Below are positions 27,081 through 35,907 of a DNA stretch of 64,000 nt, one piece after another. The stretch's first letter is position 1. The number at the start of each line of letters is the position of its first letter. Origin of the DNA: Dyadobacter sp. NIV53 (GTDB lineage: Bacteria > Bacteroidota > Bacteroidia > Cytophagales > Spirosomataceae); NCBI RefSeq assembly GCF_019711195.1, contig NZ_CP081299.1:1860001-1924000 (forward strand). Direction: 5' to 3'. Both the position numbers and the translations under genes were made by a program. The notes beneath the pieces are model-generated. The model was given only the letters and a program-made list of their open reading frames with translations, was not told the origin of the DNA and did not search any database.

Positions 27081-27995
27081 TCAATTAAATGATTGCCTGA
27101 AAGCAAGTGGAGAAAGGCTTGTTTTTGTTTTGAACAGGCGGCTGAAAGATTGAGGGTATTCAAATCCTAGTTCATATGCGATTTCAGAGACGGACAAGTT
27201 GGAAGTTGAAAGTCTTTCCTTCGCTCTGTCCATAAGTTTTTCCTGAATATGGTGCTGGGCATTTTCTCCTGTCAAAGAGCGCAGCATATCGCTGAGATAG
27301 CTTGCCGACATGCTAAGTCTATCGCCCAGCATTTGAACTGTCGGAACGCCGCTTTCAGAGGCTGTTCCATTATTAAAATATTCGTCTAAAATATCCTCTA
27401 TTTTTTGCAGCAGGTTATTGTTCGCTGCTTTTCTGGTAATAAACTGGCGCCCATAAAACCGGTTGCTATAATTAAGCAGCAGCTCAATCTGGGAAATCAA
27501 TACATCTTGACTGAAATGATCAATCCTGCTATCAAGCTCTTCCTGGATGATATTGAAAACAGCAAAAATTGCAGCGCGTTCTTTGTCTGAGAGATGCAAA
27601 GCTTCATTGGCAGCGTAGTTGAAAAAGCCATATTGCTTAATTGTACTGGCCAAAGGGTAAGAAAGGAAAAAGTCAGGGTGAACAAGAAGAATGTAGCCGG
27701 AGCTTGCATTACCATTGGGACTTTCAAAAATTTGACCGGGCGCAGTAAACACCAGGCCACCTTCACCGAAGTCATAATAATTTTGACCGTATTTGGCTTT
27801 CCCGCACAGGCTCATCTTAAAGGCAATTTTGTAAAAAGGCATGACCATTGATGGTGGCAATACGCCCGGATTGATGGTCATGTCCTTAATGTTGACAAAA
27901 CTTACCATCGGATGAACAGGCTTAGGAAGTCCAAACACCCGATGAAAGTCGGTTAATGATTCAAATTTGTACAAAGCAGGGGCTTCTGTTTTCAT
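27081..27995 (-). CDS. AraC-family regulator (first)
   Basis: A 304-residue transcription factor. A ligand-sensing N-terminal cupin-like half is followed by the two helix-turn-helix motifs of AraC/XylS proteins (about residues 215-300). The first is around 'MLGDRLSMSASYLSDMLRSL' and the second is 'SVSEIAYELGFEYPQSFSRL'. It is last in a probable unit NmrA - SDR - araC (gaps of 11 and 34 bp), so it likely controls these NAD(P)H-dependent enzymes. It is a close relative of the regulator at 30211-31128: both share 'HLSDKE' and the 'DVLISQ-EL-LNYS-RFY-RQFITR' block. Confidence 0.9.
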   Translation of the reverse strand: MKTEAPALYKFESLTDFHRVFGLPKPVHPMVSFVNIKDMTINPGVLPPSMVMPFYKIAFKMSLCGKAKYGQNYYDFGEGGLVFTAPGQIFESPNGNASSGYILLVHPDFFLSYPLASTIKQYGFFNYAANEALHLSDKERAAIFAVFNIIQEELDSRIDHFSQDVLISQIELLLNYSNRFYGRQFITRKAANNNLLQKIEDILDEYFNNGTASESGVPTVQMLGDRLSMSASYLSDMLRSLTGENAQHHIQEKLMDRAKERLSTSNLSVSEIAYELGFEYPQSFSRLFKTKTSLSPLAFRQSFN

Positions 27996-28029
27996 AACAT
28001 AAAGATATTGAACTTTAACCAGATATGCC

Positions 28030-28768
28030 TTACCAGGGCGTTACACCTGTCTGGGGATTATATTCTTCGCTAAAAAATTGCCCGGTCGGGCCATCGCTGC
28101 CAATCATTGCGTACTTGGCAATACGCGATCCTCCTTCCTGAACTGTTCCAGTGCCCCGGTGGCCGTTAAAGTCAGTAGCCACAAAGCCAGGGCAAACTGC
28201 ATTAACCTTGAATGGTGTCTCCCGCAGCTCGTAAGCCAGATCAATGGTGTACATATTCATAGCAGCTTTGGAGGACGGATATACTGCGGCTTTGTGACCG
28301 TAATATTTCCAGGTTGGATCGCTGTGCAGCGTCAAAGAGCACCCACTCGATGATACATTCACAATGCGCGGCTCTGGCGACTTGCACAACAGGTCAATAA
28401 AGGCCTGTGTTACCCGGACTACTCCGTACAAGTTGGTATCAAATACTTTTTTGTATTGATCAATATTCGCTTCCAGCGCCGATTGCGGCATCCCGCCATT
28501 GATTCCTTGCGTTGTTGATCAGCGCATCCAGCACCTGAGTTTTCTCTCCAATTAAGTTACGCGCGGACAGCACTGAGGCCGCATCTGTTACATCCAACTG
28601 GATTGCTTCGGCATTATCCAGGCCTTCTGTTTTCAACTTTTCGACTGCTTCCAAGCCATTGTCTAAATTGCGGCTTCCCAGATAAACATGGTATCCTTGT
28701 CTGAGGAGCTGGCGAGCTGTTTCAAAGCCAACGCCTTTGTTAGCTCCGGTAATCAATACTTTTTTCAT
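28030..28768 (-). pseudogene. short-chain dehydrogenase, one frameshift
   Basis: An SDR enzyme of about 245 residues whose reading frame is interrupted once. The N-terminal half has the nucleotide-binding TGANKGVG and reaches 'LDALINNA'. One extra base at about 28507-28508 then shifts the frame; deleting it gives 'INNAGINGGMPQSALEANID', the expected SDR sequence. The second half contains the catalytic YPSSK and the C-terminal 'GVTPW'. No other damage is visible, so this is either a very recent mutation or a sequencing error. It sits 11 bp downstream of the NmrA-like gene and 34 bp upstream of araC. If intact, it would be a cytosolic NAD(P)-dependent carbonyl reductase of the carbonyl-reductase-like (cSDR) type. 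Confidence 0.8.
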
Positions 28769-28779
28769 GATTGATTGGA

Positions 28780-29682
28780 TTACTTGTGATAGGTCAATGC
28801 AAACTCTTTTGCAAAATCAGCCAGCTTTACTTTTCCCAGAGCCGGTTTGTTTCGATAATAGTCTTCGTACAAACTTCCTCTTTGCTGTGCTGCTTGCATT
28901 TCAACTATGCCCTTAGCGATCCATTCATTCATACCTGCATCCAGCATTTGTTGCAGCATCTGTTCAGGCGGGATAACCTGCCATTTTAAATCGGGCATAC
29001 CGATGGCTTCACCTAACGCTTTTGCGATTTCATTGGGAGATGCTTCGTCACTTGCCAGATAATGAACTGACCTTTCCTTGAAAGGTTCTTCCATTTCTCG
29101 CGCAATGACTGCAGCAATGTCCAAGGGAGATACCCAAAACTCTTTCTGGTCGCCTCCATAGGATTGTATAATTGCAGATTGCGATTTGATTGAAGCGATA
29201 TACCTGTATAAATTCGTATAAAAGCCGACTGGTCTCATGAATTTGATGGCAACGGATTCCGGAAGCTGATTCAGGATGTTCTCGACCGTATTGTGCAGAT
29301 ACAAACTTCCGATCCCTTCGTTGGTATGAGCCCCAATGCTACTTAAATGTACTATTTTTTTTACGCCAGAATTTTCGACGGCTTGCTTATAGTTGTTTCC
29401 AACCGTCTTAAAAGCTGCAACAAAATCTGCATTTTTATCAAAGATGTTGCCGATACCTTCCCATGCTTCCATCAGATACACAATGTCAGCTTCTTTAAAA
29501 GTGGCTGTTAGAAAATCGGGGTCTTGTATGGTACCAATAGCTGCCTTTGCCCCCAATGCCTCAATAGCCTCGCGCCGCGCCGCTTTACTGCTTACGATGG
29601 TCAGGTCATGTTTTTTCCGGATTAATTCTTCTGCTAAGGGTTTACCAATATTGCCTAGCGAACCAGTTATTACAATTTTCAT
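28780..29682 (-). CDS. NmrA-like NAD(P)-binding protein (first)
   Basis: About 300 residues starting at the ATG at 29682, where the Rossmann motif 'MKIVITGSLGNIGKPLAEEL' begins; a longer in-frame start at 29724 would add 14 residues without family similarity. It is an atypical SDR of the NmrA/HSCARG type: GxxGxxG near the N-terminus, 'IVHLSSIGAH' in the middle and no YxxxK catalytic pair. Such proteins are NAD(P)H sensors or quinone reductases. It is first in the NmrA-SDR-araC unit. The -7-like box CAACTTTG lies on the minus strand near 29702-29709, and a palindrome ACTTGTACAAG lies at 29791-29801. Confidence 0.85.
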   Translation of the reverse strand: MKIVITGSLGNIGKPLAEELIRKKHDLTIVSSKAARREAIEALGAKAAIGTIQDPDFLTATFKEADIVYLMEAWEGIGNIFDKNADFVAAFKTVGNNYKQAVENSGVKKIVHLSSIGAHTNEGIGSLYLHNTVENILNQLPESVAIKFMRPVGFYTNLYRYIASIKSQSAIIQSYGGDQKEFWVSPLDIAAVIAREMEEPFKERSVHYLASDEASPNEIAKALGEAIGMPDLKWQVIPPEQMLQQMLDAGMNEWIAKGIVEMQAAQQRGSLYEDYYRNKPALGKVKLADFAKEFALTYHK

Positions 29683-29724
29683 AATGTTCTGTTTTTTTGT
29701 ATTGCAAAGTTGTGCATCCTTCAA

Positions 29725-30210
29725 AAAGCAGATCTAACAGAATCAACGGATTTTATAACAAAATTGAGGAAACACCAAGTTAGAGGCAGCACTTGTACAA
29801 GGTTTATTCTCCCACATTGTAAAGCAAGGTCTTAGACCAGTGCTCGCAGATTTTATCGCATTGCTTCTACTGATTCTTTGGAATCGATATTAGAAATCAG
29901 CCAAACATGTTTTGGCCCTGATACTCTTTCAGTTTTGATTTTGGCTGAATCGGCTGGATATAGCTGTGAAAGTTTTTTGAATCCATGTTCATTTTTGAAC
30001 CAATACAATCATGGACCAGTGTAATCGCTTTGTGCAATGGGTGTAACAATTGTAGTTGGTTACCGGCCAGTTTTGTTCAAAACAGCCCGCCTTACCTGTA
30101 GTATTTTCGACAACCAGGTCTTAGAAATATTATAATTGCCAATAATATTGTGCGCATCCCATGGGATGATTCCGGTTTCGGCCGGTACGTTTTTTAATAG
30201 CCTGCCTTTC
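29725..30210. other. intergenic region with possible gene relic
   Basis: Between the NmrA-like gene and the second araC gene. A minus-strand open stretch of about 50 codons (about 29853-30012) without a start codon reads 'WFKNEHGFKKLSQLYP' and 'VSGPKHVWLISNIDSKES', which looks protein-like and may be the end of a decayed gene; the family is not recognised. The part nearest 29725 should hold the promoter of the NmrA-like gene, with the palindrome ACTTGTACAAG at 29791-29801. Confidence 0.35.
29791..29801 (-). promoter_or_regulatory. ACTTGTACAAG palindrome, candidate operator
   Basis: A perfect 11-nt palindrome-like element about 110 bp upstream of the NmrA-like gene. It repeats at 36853-36864 upstream of the third araC gene, and its left half (ACTTGTA) is also the left half of the 22-bp element found before three other oxidoreductase genes. 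Candidate binding site of one of the AraC-type regulators. Confidence 0.4.
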
Positions 30211-31128
30211 TTAATTAAAGCTCGCTCTGAATTCCAGGGGGGAAAAGTTTGTCTTTGATTTGAATAACTTACTAAAAGACTGCGAATGCTCAAAACCTAG
30301 CTGGTATGCTATTTCCCCTATTGTCAGATCACTAAATGTCAACACTTCCTTAGCCTTTTCGATAACTTTGTTATGAATGTGCTGCTGCGTATTCTGGCCG
30401 GTTAGTGCGCGGAGCATGTCGCCCAGGTACCGTGGCGAAACGTGCAGCTCACCAGAAAGATACTGAACGCTTGGGAGCCCTTTCAGCAAAGCAGTCTCAT
30501 CATTGAAATAATTTTCCAGCAACATGTCCAGCTTGTCCAGCAATGCATTGTGGATCGGGTTGCGGGTAATGAATTGGCGTTTGTAAAACCGTTGACTGTA
30601 ATTCAGCATCAGTTCCAGCTGCGAAATCAACACATCTTGGCTCAACTCGTCGATAGCCGTTTCGAGTTCGTCACCGATGTTACGGGCAATGCCCTCAATG
30701 ATCAACTTTTCTTTGTCCGACAAATGCAGCGATTCGGTCACCGAGTAGGAGAAAAAGCCATAATGCTTCATTTTGGCGTCCAGTGGATAGTTTCGCAGAA
30801 AATCCGGATGGACCAGCAAGGTAAATCCGAGGGTCGTTTCGGCCACTTCAAGGCCCGTTAGCGGCTGGCCCGGCGAAGAAAAAAACATTCCGCCTACCTG
30901 AAAATCATAGGTGGTTTGCCCATATCGCATCCGGCAGCCCGGCGATTCGTTGTAGGTAATATTATAAAAGTCCATGGCAAAAGTATCGGCCAGCATTTCG
31001 GCCGTGATCTGCACCTTGTTGAAATCCAACAAGCTGATCAGCGGATGCAATGGTTGTGGCAGGCCGAATGCACGCTGCATTTCTCCAATGGAGTGGTACA
31101 CGCGCGGTTTAAGATGTTCCCTTTTCAT
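30211..31128 (-). CDS. AraC-family regulator (second)
   Basis: About 305 residues from the ATG at 31128 (a further in-frame ATG lies 6 nt upstream). N-terminal ligand-sensing half, C-terminal AraC DNA-binding domain with helix-turn-helix motifs at 'YLSGELHVSPRYLGDMLRAL' and 'TIGEIAYQLGFEHSQSFSKL'. Clearly a paralogue of the regulator at 27081-27995, with the same domain boundaries and the same 'DVLISQLELMLNYSQRFYKR' block. It lies directly downstream of an SDR gene and is separated from it by a hairpin. This regulator-behind-SDR arrangement occurs twice in the window, suggesting an ancestral duplication of the pair (inference). Confidence 0.9.
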   Translation of the reverse strand: MKREHLKPRVYHSIGEMQRAFGLPQPLHPLISLLDFNKVQITAEMLADTFAMDFYNITYNESPGCRMRYGQTTYDFQVGGMFFSSPGQPLTGLEVAETTLGFTLLVHPDFLRNYPLDAKMKHYGFFSYSVTESLHLSDKEKLIIEGIARNIGDELETAIDELSQDVLISQLELMLNYSQRFYKRQFITRNPIHNALLDKLDMLLENYFNDETALLKGLPSVQYLSGELHVSPRYLGDMLRALTGQNTQQHIHNKVIEKAKEVLTFSDLTIGEIAYQLGFEHSQSFSKLFKSKTNFSPLEFRASFN

Positions 31129-31143
31129 AATCACATAATGCTC

Positions 31144-31176
31144 TGCCGACGCAAATCGTTCCGGTCTGCGTCAGCA
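31144..31176 (-). other. hairpin between SDR and araC
   Basis: An imperfect 10-bp inverted repeat (GACGCA core, 9 of 10 pairs, 13-nt loop) lies between the stop of the SDR gene and the start of araC. It lacks a T-run, so it is not a strong terminator. It could be an attenuator or RNA-processing structure that reduces regulator expression relative to the enzyme. Confidence 0.45.
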
Positions 31177-31187
31177 AACATTCAATT

Positions 31188-31988
31188 TTAAACAGCGGCT
31201 AACAATTGTTTGATTCCGTCCCTAAAAGCCTCGTCGCCCTCAGCCAGTCGCTTCGCATACCATTCTTTGGCATCGTCGCCACAAACGTATCGTAATGTGT
31301 CTGTTCCATCGGTAGCTGCGCCGTACACCACTTCGGCAATTTGTTCAGATGTCGTCGCGGCTTGGTCAGGTGCCAGCATCGCCGTGAATTTGTTTATCAA
31401 TGCTTCATAAGCCGGGTGCGAGGCAAACACCGACTTCGCACCGATTTCCGTCGCCACCAATCCGGGTTCAATGGTTTTAATCCCGATTCCAACCTCATTC
31501 AGCTCATAGGACAAGCTTTCCGCCCAGCCTTCCAGCGCAAATTTACTGGCATCGTACATTGAGCTTACCGGGAAAGCCATCAGCCCTGCCGATGAGCCGG
31601 TCGTGATAAAAAGCCCTGCTTTCCGCTCGCGGAAATAGGGAATAAAGGCCTGCGTCACCCGCACGACACCGAAAAAATTGGTTTCCATTTGCTGTACCAG
31701 CTGCTCATCGGTCATCGCTTCTAATACGCCGAACAATCCATAGCCCGCATTGTTAAATACCACATCGATATCGCCCAAAGCCAACACTTGCTGCTTGGTT
31801 TGGCGGATTTGCGCCGGATTGGTTACGTCAAGGGGCAGCACGGTTACATTATCCAGCGCATTGAGTTCTGTTTCATTTTCAGGCTTGCGCATGGTCGCGA
31901 TCACCTTCCAGCCTTTGGCTGCAAACAATTTGGCCGTAGCCCTTCCGATACCTGTTGAAGCACCAGTAATAAAAATAGTCTTTGTCAT
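31188..31988 (-). CDS. short-chain dehydrogenase/reductase (SDR)
   Basis: 266 residues, classical SDR. Coenzyme motif TGASTGIG (about residues 8-15), 'NNAGYGLFG' in the middle, catalytic Ser in 'TTGSSAG' and YDASK (about 150-154). The Arg in 'ATMRKPEN' after strand 2 favours NADP(H). Cytosolic; the substrate is a small carbonyl or alcohol that cannot be named. It is followed after 53 bp by an AraC gene on the same strand. Closely similar in layout to the SDR at 37784-38584. Confidence 0.9.
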   Translation of the reverse strand: MTKTIFITGASTGIGRATAKLFAAKGWKVIATMRKPENETELNALDNVTVLPLDVTNPAQIRQTKQQVLALGDIDVVFNNAGYGLFGVLEAMTDEQLVQQMETNFFGVVRVTQAFIPYFRERKAGLFITTGSSAGLMAFPVSSMYDASKFALEGWAESLSYELNEVGIGIKTIEPGLVATEIGAKSVFASHPAYEALINKFTAMLAPDQAATTSEQIAEVVYGAATDGTDTLRYVCGDDAKEWYAKRLAEGDEAFRDGIKQLLAAV

Positions 31989-32217
31989 TTGTCTTACTTG
32001 TTATTTTCAGGAGACAAATTTATGCGGCGCGCGGCTGGCGCTTGTAGTGGATATGGAGATTGTTGTAGCCAAAATGGTCGGGCTATCCTTTACTTCTCGC
32101 TAGCCAGTGCCAGCTCTTTTTGCGTATCTTCACCCAATGCCATCCTGAGCGTCGCGGGCTGAAATCGACGCTATCAACGATGACCTAAAACGTAGTATCG
32201 ATGACATCACACTCTGC

Positions 32218-33318
32218 TTAACCGTTAACTTTTTCATTAAAAGTCAAAAACGGATAGTTTATATACCCTTTCGCGCCACCGCCAAACATCTTTGCCCTGT
32301 CTGGTTCGTTGAGCGCTGCACTTTTTTCAAATCGTTCTGGCAAGTCAGGATTTGCCAGGAAAAGTGTACCGAATGAGACGAGTCCGGCGATGCCTTTTTC
32401 AAGTTCTGCTTCGGCGGAAAGTTTGTCATAACCTGCATTGGCAATAACCGATTGCTGTATCATGCTGCCAAACAGTTCGATTTCATCATCCGCCGGATAG
32501 TGAGCAGGCGAAGGAAAGTATGGACTGCGCCTCATCAGTTCTACAAAGGCAAAATCCAGTTTGTTTAGCTCTTCAATCAGATAAGTGTATGTGCTGGCAG
32601 GATCATCCAAAATCATATGGCCATAGGGATGAAAGGGCGAAATTTTAATCCCTACCTTATCACCACCAACTGCCCCTACTATTTCCTGCATGACTTCCAG
32701 CACAAAACGAGCTTTGTTGGGAATGCTTCCACCGTATTCATCTGTTCTCTGGTTTGCACTTTCGGCCAGAAACTGGCTTGGCAGGTAACCATTTGCAGCA
32801 TGAAGTTCTACCCCATCAAAACCGGCTTCAATTGCATTCCTGGCGGCCTGGCCATAATCCCTGACCGTTTGTTTGATTTGGTCAATGGTAATTTCCCGGG
32901 GTGTTTCATAATCCTTCATACCCTGTGAAGTGAAATGTTGCATGCCTTGTATCGGCAGTGCCGATGGCGCAAGTGGTAGTTTGCCATTTCGATCGATCGA
33001 GTGCCCGACGCGGCCTGTGTGCCAGAGCTGGGCGATGATTAGCCCTCCATGATCATGTACAGATTTTGTGACTTTTTTCCAGGCCTCGATCTGATCATTG
33101 CTGTAAATACCGGGCGTTAGCGGGCTGCCGGTTGCATCTTCACTTATTCGGATGGCTTCGCTAAATAGCAGACCCGCACTCACTCTTTGCGTGTAATATT
33201 GAATTGTCATATCACCTACAATCCCGTTCTGATCTGCGCGGCTTCTGGTCATCGCAGACATCACCATTTTGTTCTTTAAAGCTAGATCTCCTAACTGTAT
33301 TTTTTCTAATAATTTCAT
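32218..33318 (-). CDS. old yellow enzyme-family alkene reductase
   Basis: 366 residues, a TIM-barrel flavoprotein of the OYE/NemA type. It has 'MSAMTRSRADQNG' near the FMN site, 'LWHTGRVGH', the substrate-binding pair in 'HAANGYLPSQF' (near residue 173, His and Asn three apart) and 'RTDEYGGS'. It transfers hydride from NADPH through FMN to electron-poor alkenes, nitro compounds or quinones in the cytosol. Length and motifs are complete. The promoter carries the 22-bp element shared with the next two oxidoreductase genes, which suggests joint control in response to electrophiles (inference). Confidence 0.92.
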   Translation of the reverse strand: MKLLEKIQLGDLALKNKMVMSAMTRSRADQNGIVGDMTIQYYTQRVSAGLLFSEAIRISEDATGSPLTPGIYSNDQIEAWKKVTKSVHDHGGLIIAQLWHTGRVGHSIDRNGKLPLAPSALPIQGMQHFTSQGMKDYETPREITIDQIKQTVRDYGQAARNAIEAGFDGVELHAANGYLPSQFLAESANQRTDEYGGSIPNKARFVLEVMQEIVGAVGGDKVGIKISPFHPYGHMILDDPASTYTYLIEELNKLDFAFVELMRRSPYFPSPAHYPADDEIELFGSMIQQSVIANAGYDKLSAEAELEKGIAGLVSFGTLFLANPDLPERFEKSAALNEPDRAKMFGGGAKGYINYPFLTFNEKVNG

Positions 33319-33354
33319 GATAATAATTAATTGATTGTCATATTATTGATGATG

Positions 33355-33401
33355 CAAAGGTTGCTGTATAGAGCAGGATGAACTTGTATCAGATCACTGA
33401 T
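33355..33401 (-). promoter_or_regulatory. promoter and shared operator, copy A
   Basis: The minus-strand -7-like box (CAACCTTTG, 33355-33363) is followed 17 bp upstream by the element ACTTGTATCAGATCACTG (within 33380-33401). The same element, with one or two differences, occurs upstream of the next two genes at the same distance. It contains the dyad TCAG-N4-CTGA and covers the expected -33 region, so a bound regulator would directly affect polymerase. Confidence 0.7.
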
Positions 33402-33572
33402 TTAGGAGCAAAGAACAGTAAGAAGGTATTGGTTTGTTACCAAGGAATTTCAGCGGTATCAAGATTCGATCCTTCATTGAAAAATTATCAGTAGGTCCGT
33501 CCTAGCCGATCAGTGCATTTTACTGGATACGCTAAGAGAATTAGCTTCCCAATAGCCAACATTTGATTTAAT

Positions 33573-34466
33573 TTACTTGTTAAAGAGTGGCAAATAAACC
33601 TCTTCCACAAATGCTTTTGCTGTTTTGGGCGTGGTAGTCGAATCATCTCGTTTTTGATAATTCATAAACCCGGTTTTAATGGCTGTTCCCATTTCGATCA
33701 GGTTATCGGCAAAATCTTCTGAAAATCCGTTGCCTAAAAATGCTTGTTTTACCTGCTCTACCGGCAGCTGCACATACGCCAGTTCCGGATTACCAATGGC
33801 CTTACCAATAATAGTGGTAAACTGCCGGTAAGTATAGTCTTTTGGTCCCATCACGGCATGGACACTTTTATCGTTGAAGTCAAGGTTTGCCAAATGCACG
33901 GCCGCGATTTTTGCAACATCTTCTGTGGCGACCATCGGTATGGCATGGTCTCCATCTGCTGCTGTGCCGTTGAATCCCATTTTTTTAACGACACCTATTG
34001 TTCTTAAAAAGTTTTCCATAAAATAGGCAGAGCGGATGTGCACTACATTTACATCCTTCAACTGGTTTAACCTCACCTCTTGTTCACCAGTCCCGGCCAT
34101 CATACCATTTCCTTCGTGCATGTGAGATCCAAGACTGCTCATATTGACGATGTGTTTGATGCCAGAATTTTCGATGGCCTCAATTAAACCGCTTGTAACC
34201 TGTCTCTGGTAGGCTCTTGTATTCTCAGCCTTAACATTGTCGGGCAACAGCACAAAAGCACTATCGGCATTTTTAAAGGCAGCGGTCAGCGTCTGAACAT
34301 CGGTGATATCCCCTGCAATAATCTCAGCTCCCAGACTGCGGAATTTTTCTAATTTTTCGGTATGGCGTGCGATTAACGTCACCTGATTCCCCTGGTTTAA
34401 AAGGATTTCTGAAATCTTGCTGCCCACTGTTCCTGTGGCCCCCAATACAACTACTTTCGTTTTCAT
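33573..34466 (-). CDS. NmrA-like NAD(P)-binding protein (second)
   Basis: 297 residues, atypical SDR. It opens with the Rossmann motif 'VVVLGATGTVGSKISEIL', has 'IVNMSSLGSHMHEGNG' and lacks YxxxK. It resembles the first NmrA-like protein only distantly ('KHIVNMSSLGSH' against 'KKIVHLSSIGAH'). Proteins of this type bind NAD(P)H and act as quinone reductases or redox sensors; no substrate can be given. It is a single-gene unit with its own copy of the shared 22-bp element. Confidence 0.87.
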   Translation of the reverse strand: MKTKVVVLGATGTVGSKISEILLNQGNQVTLIARHTEKLEKFRSLGAEIIAGDITDVQTLTAAFKNADSAFVLLPDNVKAENTRAYQRQVTSGLIEAIENSGIKHIVNMSSLGSHMHEGNGMMAGTGEQEVRLNQLKDVNVVHIRSAYFMENFLRTIGVVKKMGFNGTAADGDHAIPMVATEDVAKIAAVHLANLDFNDKSVHAVMGPKDYTYRQFTTIIGKAIGNPELAYVQLPVEQVKQAFLGNGFSEDFADNLIEMGTAIKTGFMNYQKRDDSTTTPKTAKAFVEEVYLPLFNK

Positions 34467-34502
34467 ATCATTATGTTAAAATGTTGTTGAATAATTACTA
34501 TG

Positions 34503-34549
34503 CAAAGTTGGCCTGATTGCGGGTGGTAAACTTGTACCAGATCACTGTT
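34503..34549 (-). promoter_or_regulatory. promoter and shared operator, copy B
   Basis: The -7-like box CAACTTTG (34503-34510, minus strand) lies 17 bp from the element ACTTGTACCAGATCACTG (within 34528-34549). Predicted transcription start lies about 30 nt before the NmrA-like start codon. Confidence 0.7.
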
Positions 34550-34841
34550 CTTGTGACTTCTGGCATTATCTATGAAGATTGCCGCTATACATTCCTCGCT
34601 CAAAATGAGTCGAGTTTGTCTGCGTGAAGCGGGTAATCTTTGCCATTACCTGCTATCTTTATATAACGGTTATAGTTATACGCATCAGGCAGTTTGAAGA
34701 ACTGGACCTTCGGTATAGACCTGCGGTTTCAGGTCTAATAAAGATTTGTAACCCTTCCAAAGTGCCACCAACTTCTAGCACCCGCTCCTAATGATAGAAG
34801 TCATCCCTGTGGGGATGCATGGGGATAAGCTTATAGGGCAT

Positions 34842-35786
34842 CTAGTTGACTTCTACGACAACTTTCCCAATGTAGCCACCCCGCTCAGCATATTGATACG
34901 CTTCTTTGTAGTCAGCGAACGAGAATACTTTGTTGACTTCAATATTCAACCCATTTTTCACTGCACCCAGCAAAATATCCGTGTACTTAGTGGAAGGGCT
35001 GGCAAGCACTATAATATGCTTTTTGGATGTAAAAAGGTTTTTGATAAACGACAGTGGGATTTCGATTGGCCGGGGCGTCGGGTTTAGAAACAGCGCTTTT
35101 GACTTCATAATTTGTTTGGCATTTTTATATCCCATTTTGCCTGACAGATCAATGACGATATCATAGGTCGCTTTACGCCCAAGCACATCTTCCCTTGCAT
35201 AGTCTATTACTGAATTTGCTCCCCATTTCCTTGCAAATTCTGCTCCTTTGCTGCTTGTTACAGCTGTTACACTGGCGCCTTTCTGTTTTAACAATTGAAG
35301 CAGAAACATACCAAAACCACCGGTCGCTCCATTGACCAATATGTTGGTTTGCGAATTGATATCACCCATTTTCTCCAACGCGGTAACTGCTGCCGTACCC
35401 ACTACCGGAATAGAAGCTGCCTGGGCAAAGCTGATATCAACAGGTTTTTTCCAGACCAGGGAAGAGGTTACAGCAATATACTCCGATGAAACGCCCTCTT
35501 TCATCATATTTTTTACCACGCCAAAAACTTCGTCGCCTATTTCAAGGCCACTTACCGAAGCCCCGATCTCTTCAACGATGCCGGCGAAATCAGTACCGGT
35601 ATGCTTTGGAAAATTCGAACACGACATCAATGTCATTTCCCCTTTTCTGATTTTCCAATCCATGGGGTTGATGGAAAACGCTTTTACTTTAATCAGAACC
35701 TGATCTGCTTTGATCGTTGGTTTTGACTGTTCTACGGTTTGCAGCACGCCTGCGGTTCCAAACTCTTGATATACGATGGCTTTCAT
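34842..35786 (-). CDS. MDR-family NADPH:quinone oxidoreductase-like
   Basis: 314 residues, zinc-free medium-chain dehydrogenase/reductase. N-terminal GroES-like domain with 'FSINPMDWKIRKGEM', then the Rossmann domain with 'VNGATGGFGMFLLQLLKQKG' (about 150-170). No structural-zinc cysteines were seen. The family reduces quinones or enones using NADPH in the cytosol. Its stop codon at 34842 is followed by about 290 bp without a gene before the next promoter. Its promoter carries the third copy of the shared element. Confidence 0.9.
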   Translation of the reverse strand: MKAIVYQEFGTAGVLQTVEQSKPTIKADQVLIKVKAFSINPMDWKIRKGEMTLMSCSNFPKHTGTDFAGIVEEIGASVSGLEIGDEVFGVVKNMMKEGVSSEYIAVTSSLVWKKPVDISFAQAASIPVVGTAAVTALEKMGDINSQTNILVNGATGGFGMFLLQLLKQKGASVTAVTSSKGAEFARKWGANSVIDYAREDVLGRKATYDIVIDLSGKMGYKNAKQIMKSKALFLNPTPRPIEIPLSFIKNLFTSKKHIIVLASPSTKYTDILLGAVKNGLNIEVNKVFSFADYKEAYQYAERGGYIGKVVVEVN

Positions 35787-35813
35787 GATATTATTTATGT
35801 TTAAATGATGTCA

Positions 35814-35860
35814 CAAAGTTGCATCCTGTGACACTGCCAAACTTGTATCAGATCACTGAT
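35814..35860 (-). promoter_or_regulatory. promoter and shared operator, copy C
   Basis: The -7-like box CAACTTTG (35814-35821, minus strand) and, 17 bp upstream, ACTTGTATCAGATCACTG (within 35839-35860), identical to copy A over the core. The element lies between the MDR gene and the stop of the third araC gene, which makes that regulator the most likely ligand-controlled activator or repressor (inference). Confidence 0.7.
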
Positions 35861-35907
35861 CTGCATGAGAGGCTCCGTGTAGCCGTATTAATATGGATAA
35901 AGATGGA

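Noticed and set aside
30060..30293. 77-codon minus-strand frame overlapping the end of the second araC gene
   Set aside because: It overlaps the well-supported AraC C-terminus in another frame, and its remaining part lacks recognisable features.
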